DNA of 10,610 nt. Source: DAOUMF01 sp034411955 (GTDB lineage: Bacteria; Chloroflexota; Dehalococcoidia; SM23-28-2; RBG-16-64-32). The notes below the pieces were generated by a model that saw only the letters and a program-made list of their open reading frames with translations, did no database searches and was not told where the DNA came from. The DNA is taken from NCBI GenBank assembly GCA_034411955.1, contig DAOUMF010000207.1:1-10610 (forward strand), written 5' to 3'. The translations under genes and the position numbers were made by a program. How positions within the stretch are numbered: position 1 is the first letter of the stretch; each line of letters starts with the position of its first letter. Positions 5,225 through 10,610 of this stretch are shown here, piece after piece.

Positions 5225-6298
5225 CTACCCCTCCAGTGAAGCAGCCAGCGCCTCCGCCAGTTCGAACGGGTCGTGGGAGACGACGCTGGCGGCGAACAGC
5301 TCCATGCCGCCGATGTCGGACGCTTGCCCACCGGAGCCGCCGCGCTGCACCAGCCGAATCACCAGGGGGAACCGCTGCCAATCCTCCTCCGTCGCCGCCA
5401 GGGGCAGATCGAACAACGCCAGATTGAAGGAGCGCACCGCAAGCCGGCCGCGGTAACAGTCGAGGACGGCGTACAGCACGTCGGCCAGTCCATCCGCCGG
5501 CGCGGGCGCGATGAGGGTGGCCTCCCGCTCCTTCATCGGCACCAGCGAGGCGAGCACGGCGACACCCTCCCGAATGAAGGCGCAGCCCAGGGCAGCGTGG
5601 ACGCGGACGAGATCGCGGAAGTAGTCGGAGCTATAGGTCGCTCGGTATTGCTGGGCCGCAGCGCGCAGCCGCTCGATGCCGGCGAAGGGGCGGCCGCGGG
5701 CCAGCATCACCTGGACGTGGGCGTGGCGGAGGGACGCCCCGGCGGCCGCCCCGCAGTTCCAGAACAGCAGCGGGTAGACAGCCCCGGGATCCCGGTCATG
5801 GACGGCCCGCCACCAGCGGCGGGCCGTCTCCAGGCAGTCGCGCAACGACTCTAGAGTGAAGGCCAGAGGGTCAGGTTCCGAGAAGATGATGATTCCGTGC
5901 CAGCCGACGGCCTTGGCCACGTTGGCCGCCGTCAGGCAGTGCTCCCCCTGAATGCGGCCGAACACGTCCTCCGGGGTCAACTCCAGCGGCCGGGCCAGGG
6001 GATCGCCGTCCCCCCGCTGCGGGCTAGGCGCTCTCGTCTGCCGCGGCCGGCGTCCTCGCAGCGGGTTGAAGGCCGTCTCCTCCCCCGTCCAGCGGTTGGC
6101 CAGCCGAACCAGCGTCTGCCGCTCCACCTCCTCCACGCCCCCGAAACGTTCCTCCACCCAGCCGCGCATGCTCTCGGGCGCCCGCAGACGGCCCTCGCTC
6201 ACGGTCAGACGGAACAGCCGCTCGAACAGCTCGCGGTCGGCGGGGGCCAGGTCGGCTACCATCTCCTGGAGCCGACCGATATTGCGCTCGGGAGCCAA
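5225..6298 (-). CDS. GalT/Ap4A-phosphorylase-like HIT-superfamily nucleotidyltransferase
   Basis: About 357 aa from TTG at 6296-6298. The diagnostic stretch is NCGAAAGASLRHAHVQVML. It matches the N.G..AGAS..H.H.Q active site of the galactose-1-phosphate uridylyltransferase / ATP adenylyltransferase branch of the HIT superfamily, in which the second His of H-x-H-x-Q is the nucleophile that forms a nucleotidyl-His intermediate (residues 192-194 here). The middle residue is Ala rather than the usual Pro. The substrate is not known: hexose-1-phosphate, Ap4A or a GDP-sugar phosphorylase are all possible. It lies 2 nt after the purH stop, so the two are cotranscribed. The start is uncertain. An upstream ATG (6358) would overlap purH heavily; the TTG just after purH, or ATG at 6260-6262 with a GGAG right against it, are alternatives. 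The stop is TAG at 5225-5227. Confidence 0.75.
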   Translation of the reverse strand: MAPERNIGRLQEMVADLAPADRELFERLFRLTVSEGRLRAPESMRGWVEERFGGVEEVERQTLVRLANRWTGEETAFNPLRGRRPRQTRAPSPQRGDGDPLARPLELTPEDVFGRIQGEHCLTAANVAKAVGWHGIIIFSEPDPLAFTLESLRDCLETARRWWRAVHDRDPGAVYPLLFWNCGAAAGASLRHAHVQVMLARGRPFAGIERLRAAAQQYRATYSSDYFRDLVRVHAALGCAFIREGVAVLASLVPMKEREATLIAPAPADGLADVLYAVLDCYRGRLAVRSFNLALFDLPLAATEEDWQRFPLVIRLVQRGGSGGQASDIGGMELFAASVVSHDPFELAEALAASLEG

Positions 6299-6300
6299 GG

Positions 6301-7842
6301 CTAGTGACGGAAGTGGCGCACGCCGGTGAACACCATGGCCACACCGTACTCGTCGCACACCTCAGTCGCCTCCTGGTCGCGAATGGCGCCGCCGGGCTGA
6401 ATGATGGCGGTGACGCCGGCCCGACAGGCGATCTCCACGGCGTCGTCGCGGGCGAAGGGGAAGAAGGCGTCCGAAGCCAGGACGGCGCCCTTGGCCCTCT
6501 CACCGGCGAGGCGCAGCGCTAGCTCCACCGGCGCCTTGCGGTTCTGCTGTCCGCCGCCGATGCCCACAGTGGCCCCGTCCCTGGCGATGACGATGGCGTT
6601 GGACTTGACGTGCTTCACCGCCTTCCAGGCGAAGCGCAGGTCGGCCAGCTCCACCGCGGTGGGCGCCCGCTTGGTCACCACCCGCAGCTCCATCTCATCG
6701 TCCGGGTAGTGGTCGCTCTCCTGAACCAGGACGCCGCCGGAGACGCGGCGGTAGTCCCAGCCGTGGGCCGCTGCTCCCTCCGGCATGCGCAGGATGCGGA
6801 GGTCGCGGCGCTTGCGCAGCCGCTCCAGGGCCGCCTCGTCGTAGTCCGGGGCCACGATGACGTCGTAGCGCATCCCTTTCATCGCCGCCACCGTCTCCTC
6901 CGTCACCGGCCTGTTGGCGGCGATGATCCCCCCAAACGGCGATATCGGGTCGCAATCGAAGGCCCGGCGGTAGGCCTCAGCGATGTCTGAGTGGGTGGCG
7001 ATGCCGCAGGGGTTGGCGTGTTTGACGATGACGACCGCGGGGTCGGTGAACTCCATGACCGCCTGCCAGGCGGCGTCGGCGTCCATAGCGTTGATGTAGG
7101 AGAGGTCGAGCCCGTGCAGCTTCTCGGCGGCGACGATGCCGTCAGGAAGGCCTGTCCCCTGCTCGCGGTAGAGGGCGGCACGCTGATGGGGGTTCTCGCC
7201 GTAGCGCAGATCCAGCGCCTTGTCCAGGGCCACTGTCAGGCGCTCGGGGAACGCACGCTCGTCCCCTCGCAGGTACCGGGCGATGGCGGTGTCGTAGTGG
7301 GCGGTGTGCTGGAACGCCTTCTGGGCAAGGCGACGGCGGAACTCCAGGGGCACGCCGCTGGGGTCTCCCTCCGCCGCGCGCAGCCGGTCCAGCGCCTCGG
7401 CGTAGTCGGCCGGGTCGACGAGGACGAGGACGAAGGGGTAGTTCTTGGCGGCGGCGCGGACCATGGTGGGGCCGCCGATGTCGATCTGCTCCAGGCATTC
7501 GTCGTGGCCGGCGCCAGAGGCCACCGTCTCCACGAACGGGTAGAGGTTCACGCAGACCAGATCCACTGCCGGGATGTTGCTGCGGGCCAGCTCCTCCATG
7601 TGCTCCGGCCGGTCGCGGCGGGCGAGAATGCCCCCGTGCACCATCGGATGGAGGGTCTTGACGCGGCCGTCCAGGATCTCCGGGAAGCCGGTGAGGGAAG
7701 AGACGCCTTGGACGGGGATGCCGGCGTCGGCGAGGGCCCGCTGGGTGCCGCCGGTGGAGTAGATATCGAACCCCAGCTCCGCGAGGCCGCGTGCGAACTC
7801 CTGGACGCCGGTCTTGTCCGATACGGAGATGAAGGCGATCAT
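6301..7842 (-). CDS. purH: Bifunctional AICAR transformylase / IMP cyclohydrolase
   Basis: 513 aa, the normal length of PurH. The N-terminal ~190 residues are the MGS-like IMP cyclohydrolase domain (ISVSDKTG, YSTGGT, DGRVKTLHP, QIDIGGPTMVRAAAKN). The rest is the formyltransferase domain with RYGENPHQ (213-220), the catalytic Lys274-His275 in VIVKHANPCG and the closing GGAIRD and VRHFRH. It catalyses the last two steps of de novo purine synthesis, 5-aminoimidazole-4-carboxamide ribotide to IMP, in the cytoplasm. The ATG (7840-7842) overlaps the TGA of the restriction endonuclease gene by 4 nt and has no evident ribosome site, so translation is probably coupled to that gene. The stop is TAG at 6301-6303. 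A DNA restriction gene directly coupled to a housekeeping gene is unusual. Confidence 0.97.
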   Translation of the reverse strand: MIAFISVSDKTGVQEFARGLAELGFDIYSTGGTQRALADAGIPVQGVSSLTGFPEILDGRVKTLHPMVHGGILARRDRPEHMEELARSNIPAVDLVCVNLYPFVETVASGAGHDECLEQIDIGGPTMVRAAAKNYPFVLVLVDPADYAEALDRLRAAEGDPSGVPLEFRRRLAQKAFQHTAHYDTAIARYLRGDERAFPERLTVALDKALDLRYGENPHQRAALYREQGTGLPDGIVAAEKLHGLDLSYINAMDADAAWQAVMEFTDPAVVIVKHANPCGIATHSDIAEAYRRAFDCDPISPFGGIIAANRPVTEETVAAMKGMRYDVIVAPDYDEAALERLRKRRDLRILRMPEGAAAHGWDYRRVSGGVLVQESDHYPDDEMELRVVTKRAPTAVELADLRFAWKAVKHVKSNAIVIARDGATVGIGGGQQNRKAPVELALRLAGERAKGAVLASDAFFPFARDDAVEIACRAGVTAIIQPGGAIRDQEATEVCDEYGVAMVFTGVRHFRH

Positions 7843-8663
7843 GTGAAGCCCGTGATAGCTTGCCAGACTTGCGGACCTAGCTCCCGGCCGACTATCCCGT
7901 ACAGTTCCAGCACTTCCGGATACGTGCCTATTCCGCCAACAAAGTCCCAGAACTCGCTGCCAACAAGCACCATGTTGTTGAAGTCCAGATACTTGCGCGC
8001 CACGCTTTCGGTGTACAACCCTCGCGTATCGCCGTAAGGGTTATATGCCATCGCGTAGTATGAGTTGACCCTAGGCGGGCCCGCTCCTCTGACTCCGTGA
8101 GCGGTCAGTAGCTTCCTGACTGCACCAACCGCACCATCCTTGTTCGGCTTCGGGCTCTTCATTTCGAAGAAGTGCTCAATCCCTTCACTTTCGCGGAGAT
8201 AGAGGTCGATTGTCAGCGGACGCCTGTTGACAGCATCTCCACGATACGCCTGAGCCACCGACTGAATGAAGTCAAGGTACCGGCCGCTCATCCCATCGCT
8301 CGAGATATCCGACATGATGCCATCGATGGTGTCCAGGGCAACTCTCGGAATCGATACCTGCAACCTGAATCCTCGCCGTGATTCCTCGAACCGCTCTGCG
8401 CCAATGATTTTCGCGACTTCCTCAAACGTTGTGCCCAGCGAAGTTGAAAACGAGCGTTCGAAGTCGCTGGTGCGCAGAACACCCTCGGGAACGAGCGCTT
8501 CGTGGAACGGCTTGATATCTCCTTCTTCATCAGAACTCCGCGTCGGTCTGAATTCATGCGCGGCTCTCGATACTGGACGAATGGCTGAAATCGCATTCGC
8601 CATGAACGTTCGGAGATACCGAAGAATCTCGTCACGAGCACTCTCGCTGATCACACCCGCCAC
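7839..8663 (-). CDS. Type II restriction endonuclease, probably TdeIII-like (GGNCC) family
   Basis: 274 aa. The PD-(D/E)xK nuclease core is readable: Asp153 in LTIDLYL, then Glu167-x-Lys169 in HFFEMKSPKPNKDG. The run MKSPKPNKD, the AYNPYGD block (206-212) and the FWDFVGG block near 238-244 are what I associate with the TdeIII family, whose prototype cuts GGNCC. That family call is from memory, and specificity is an inference. It lies directly downstream of a DNA methyltransferase gene, with which it overlaps by 13 nt (8651-8663), the arrangement of a type II restriction-modification operon. Start is GTG at 8661-8663, with a second GTG at 8652-8654 possible. GAGG lies about 11 nt upstream. The stop TGA overlaps the purH ATG. 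Codon and base composition are more AT-rich than in purH, suggesting horizontal transfer. Confidence 0.8.
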   Translation of the reverse strand: MAGVISESARDEILRYLRTFMANAISAIRPVSRAAHEFRPTRSSDEEGDIKPFHEALVPEGVLRTSDFERSFSTSLGTTFEEVAKIIGAERFEESRRGFRLQVSIPRVALDTIDGIMSDISSDGMSGRYLDFIQSVAQAYRGDAVNRRPLTIDLYLRESEGIEHFFEMKSPKPNKDGAVGAVRKLLTAHGVRGAGPPRVNSYYAMAYNPYGDTRGLYTESVARKYLDFNNMVLVGSEFWDFVGGIGTYPEVLELYGIVGRELGPQVWQAITGFT

Positions 8664-9847
8664 ACGATCACATCCTCAAAGAAATCGCCCGCTCGGCGGC
8701 CGGTCCTGCGGTTGACGTGGCGCTGCAACCGGTATTCAACCGTGTAGCCCAGTTTGGCGGCGAGACCTTCGTACAGATCCCGTCTGTCGTGGACTACCAC
8801 GACCATCCGGCCGCCCGGCGGCATGGACCGCGCCACGTTGGAGAAGCATTCACCCATCTCTTCAATGTACTTCCTGGCCGCCTTCTCAGAGTTTCCCTTT
8901 CGCGAGGCACCGATCTCCAATTCCTCGTACCCGTCAAGCCCCAGAAGCTCATACGCATAGCGGTGTTGTTCGTGGTAGTCGATCAGGCCGACGTACGGCG
9001 GAGAAGTTATGACCATGTCGCATTCGGGGAAGTCTATGGTGCGTGCGTCGCCGGGAATTATCGTCACTGAGGCGCCGGTGCGGAGGCTCGCGAACTGCCT
9101 GATCCGGCGGAGCGTGTCCAAGCTATAGCGAGTAAGAAACTTGAGGGCCTGATCGGTTGGCCGACATGTTCTTCCGTGCTTATGGCAGTAATACTCCCCA
9201 AGTGTCGGATTCTTGGGAAAATCCAGATCGAAGTGTGTAGTAAGCCGAGCCGAGCGCGCAGCGCGCGAGAGAATTACCTTCAGAACGTCTTGGTATCCGT
9301 AGTCTGGAATGAATGAACGATAACGGAACAACTCCTGCCTCGCCCTGGGCGCATACCATTTCGATAGGTAGTCCTCTGTCTCACGGAGCACACCAATCAA
9401 CGGCAATTGTGGCCCGTCCCTCAGCCGGCGCAGGATGTCGGAAATCTCGCGCTCAAGGAGCTCAAGGTCGTAGGAGTCCGTCTTCACCTTCGACAGCAGG
9501 CAGTTGAACGGCGAAATGTCGCAGCCAACGGAGGCTATGCCCACAGCGTTCGCCTCTACGAGCGTTGTCCCGGAGCCGCAAAACGGATCACAGACGATGC
9601 GCGGCTGGTACTTGCGCAGGAATGTCTCTACGAGCTGCGGCACAAACTTTCCGAGATAGGGATGCAGGCGATGAACGTGTTTGGTTCGCTCTCGCTCCGG
9701 TAGATCACGCTCCCGCCAGTTGAGGTTTAGCGTTTCGATGTCAGTATTGGGAGTAACCAAGGAAAAGTCCGTGAAGGGTTCGCCATCGTAATCAGGGTTG
9801 CCGGTGATGCCAAGGCTTCGCCGCTCAAGCGCTTGGGCTTGTTGCAC
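8651..9847 (-). CDS. Type II DNA methyltransferase (amino-methylating, SPPY type; probable m4C)
   Basis: 398 aa. S-adenosylmethionine-binding motif I is DPFCGSGTT (87-95), preceded by the HRLHPYLGKFVPQLVE block (59-74). The catalytic motif IV is TSPPY (281-285). The order is motif I, a ~180-residue variable region, then motif IV, with a Cys/His cluster (CHKHGRTC, 221-228) in between. SPPY is found in N4-cytosine and some N6-adenine enzymes. If the partner nuclease indeed reads GGNCC, which has no fixed adenine, the product should be N4-methylcytosine. It protects host DNA from the endonuclease encoded next. Start is GTG at 9845-9847, with GGAGG 7 nt upstream and a consensus promoter just before; synthesis before the nuclease is the safe order for establishment. 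The final codons overlap the endonuclease start. The stop is TGA, showing normal TGA use in this genome. Confidence 0.9.
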   Translation of the reverse strand: MQQAQALERRSLGITGNPDYDGEPFTDFSLVTPNTDIETLNLNWRERDLPERERTKHVHRLHPYLGKFVPQLVETFLRKYQPRIVCDPFCGSGTTLVEANAVGIASVGCDISPFNCLLSKVKTDSYDLELLEREISDILRRLRDGPQLPLIGVLRETEDYLSKWYAPRARQELFRYRSFIPDYGYQDVLKVILSRAARSARLTTHFDLDFPKNPTLGEYYCHKHGRTCRPTDQALKFLTRYSLDTLRRIRQFASLRTGASVTIIPGDARTIDFPECDMVITSPPYVGLIDYHEQHRYAYELLGLDGYEELEIGASRKGNSEKAARKYIEEMGECFSNVARSMPPGGRMVVVVHDRRDLYEGLAAKLGYTVEYRLQRHVNRRTGRRAGDFFEDVIVWRV

Positions 9848-9868
9848 AGTGCTCCTCCCTGTTGTGGC

Positions 9869-9886
9869 GAATGTTTGTTCTCATTC
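9869..9886. repeat. Inverted repeat overlapping the -10 of the restriction-modification promoter
   Basis: GAATG at 9869-9873 and CATTC at 9882-9886 form a perfect 5-bp dyad around an 8-bp centre. It covers half of the -10 element and the likely transcription start. Position suits a repressor site, but no controller (C) protein gene is present in the window and 5-bp arms can arise by chance. Confidence 0.3.
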
Positions 9887-9910
9887 TACGCCGTCATCGC
9901 GTTGTGTCAA
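9883..9910 (-). promoter_or_regulatory. Sigma70-like promoter of the restriction-modification / purH unit
   Basis: Minus strand: TTGACA (9905-9910) as -35 and TAGAAT (9883-9888) as -10, with a 16-bp spacer. The leader to the methyltransferase GTG is about 30 nt and includes GGGAGGAG. The -35 lies 4 bp after the stop codon of the upstream hypothetical gene. No other good promoter was seen before purH, so this one may drive methyltransferase, endonuclease, purH and the HIT-superfamily gene together. Confidence 0.7.
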
Positions 9911-9914
9911 CCCC

Positions 9915-10352
9915 TTATCCCCAGCCCTCCTCCTCTTCGTCCTCGACAGTGAACTCCTCCGCCACCTCGGCCAGCACCTCACCCTCGCCGCCGCAGAGGG
10001 GGCAGGTGACCATGCCCGGCGTCGTCTCGTCCACGCCCTGGTACTCCATCAGCTTGTCGTCCTCGATCCAGATGTAGGTCTTCTCAGGGTCGTAGTCCTC
10101 AAGGCCCTGGAGCTCGTGACTCTGGCCCGTCTCGTCCATCCACATCACCTGCGTGCGGTCCGGCACGTGCTCCCGGAAGAAGGCGTCGAGCGCGTCCGCC
10201 GGGCTGCCGGCCTCCACCTCCTCCTCCCACTCCACCTCCCTGTGACGTATCTCCTCCGGGTCCGCGTCGGGGCGGCGGGCCGCTAAGGCCCGCATCCAGT
10301 CGCCGGCCCCGCGGGGCATCCGCTCGGCGTAGTAGACGCGGTAGGTGGGCAT
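9915..10352 (-). CDS. Hypothetical acidic protein with a single CPLCGG knuckle
   Basis: 145 aa from ATG at 10350-10352 to TAA at 9915-9917. I do not recognise the family. The protein opens MPTYRVYYAERMPRGAGDWM, has an acidic middle (EVEWEEEVEAGSPADALDAF), a YIWIEDDKLMEYQG segment, then TCPLCGGEGEV about 30 residues from the end and a very acidic tail (VEDEEEEGWG). Only one CxxC pair is visible; a metal site would need a partner chain or His/Asp ligands. There is no signal peptide or membrane span. It starts 4 nt after the stop of the upstream methyltransferase gene, so the two are cotranscribed. A longer reading from 10448 exists but its first 32 residues overlap the methyltransferase and look like out-of-frame Arg/Ser-rich sequence, so the shorter start is preferred. 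Confidence 0.65.
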   Translation of the reverse strand: MPTYRVYYAERMPRGAGDWMRALAARRPDADPEEIRHREVEWEEEVEAGSPADALDAFFREHVPDRTQVMWMDETGQSHELQGLEDYDPEKTYIWIEDDKLMEYQGVDETTPGMVTCPLCGGEGEVLAEVAEEFTVEDEEEEGWG

Positions 10353-10356
10353 GGGG

Positions 10357-10610
10357 CTAAGCCTTGGAGGTGCTCGCGCCCTTCTCCGCTCTCCCGCGGA
10401 CGAAGAGGATTTGTTTGTACCTCGTCTTGACCTCCTCCACCTCGCCAAAGCCAGCGTCTTGCAGCATCGCCGTCAGCTCCGAGACGTCACTGTGTATCCC
10501 GTGGTGGCCGATCAGCGCCGACATCAGGCGCCCGATCAGCGAATCGCTCCGCGCCGCGAGATCGGCGGCCAGGAAGCTCCCGCCCGGCTTGAGGACGCGC
10601 TGAATCTCGG
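10357..10610 (-). CDS. Class I SAM-dependent methyltransferase, C-terminal part (gene continues beyond the window)
   Basis: 83 visible residues end in TAG at 10357-10359; the 5' part lies outside. The first residues read EIQRVLKPGGSFLAADLAAR, the post-motif strand of UbiE/Methyltransf_11-type enzymes (R.LKPGG..L..D). A helix, then DVSELTAMLQDAGFGEVEEV and a closing strand KQILFVRGR follow, which is the normal C-terminal end of the Rossmann methyltransferase fold. The substrate cannot be told: the SAM-binding motif I and the substrate-binding lid are off the window. It is followed after 4 nt by the acidic hypothetical gene. Confidence 0.85.
   Translation of the reverse strand, partial: EIQRVLKPGGSFLAADLAARSDSLIGRLMSALIGHHGIHSDVSELTAMLQDAGFGEVEEVKTRYKQILFVRGRAEKGASTSKA

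Noticed and set aside
6299..6358. Longer start (ATG at 6358) for the HIT-superfamily protein
   Set aside because: It would overlap the purH C-terminal coding sequence by ~58 nt with an Arg-rich, non-family N terminus; a start near the purH stop is more likely.
6991..8037. Plus-strand 348-aa frame opposite purH and the endonuclease
   Set aside because: It is antisense to purH, which is unmistakable; the Gly/Val-rich sequence has no motif.
1..10610. tRNA, rRNA, CRISPR array, transposase or IS ends
   Set aside because: No tRNA-like cloverleaf or T-loop GGTTCRA pattern with matching arms, no regularly spaced repeats and no transposase motifs were seen by eye.

Overview
This is a high-GC bacterial window, compactly organised and coded almost entirely on the minus strand. 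Many genes start with GTG, and SD/sigma70-like signals can be read at several operon heads. The b6-like split cytochrome b with a menaquinol-type partner subunit, the lipoprotein cupredoxin and the split of functions suggest a deep-branching Gram-positive or Chloroflexota-like lineage. That placement is inference from gene style, not from a marker gene.

Left end (1-620), thiol/iron redox genes. The plus strand carries the 3' part of a ferredoxin:thioredoxin reductase (FTR) catalytic-subunit-like gene. It has an in-frame TGA exactly where the last, redox-active cysteine of the C-x-C motif belongs, followed at once by a stem-loop that fits the usual bacterial SECIS geometry. I read it as a probable selenocysteine-containing FTR-type disulfide reductase, and it is the most interesting item here. 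Convergent to it are two tandem, very short desulforedoxin-like genes (39 and 47 aa), paralogous to each other and read from their own sigma70-like promoter.

Centre (623-5184), a bc/b6f-type quinol oxidase operon on the minus strand. In transcription order: a promoter (TTGACA-N17-GATACT), an unannotated 40-aa single-span membrane protein, cytochrome b N-terminal half (b6-like, with the extra heme c_i cysteine), cytochrome b C-terminal half (subunit IV-like with an APWY quinol-site motif and a long loop), a Rieske protein, a membrane-anchored monoheme cytochrome c with a repeat-rich C-terminal extension, the decayed 3' end of a cupredoxin gene, and an intact lipoprotein cupredoxin. Together they would take electrons from quinol through hemes b and the Rieske centre to cytochrome c and a blue copper carrier.

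Right-centre (5225-9910), a second minus-strand transcription unit: DNA methyltransferase, type II restriction endonuclease (TdeIII-like), purH and a GalT/Ap4A-phosphorylase-like HIT-superfamily protein. All are overlapping or nearly so. The restriction-modification pair is visibly more AT-rich than its neighbours and looks like an insertion whose promoter now also drives purH.

Right end (9915-10610): a hypothetical acidic protein with one CPLCGG knuckle, directly after the 3' part of a class I SAM-dependent methyltransferase that runs off the window. No tRNA, rRNA, CRISPR array or transposase was seen.
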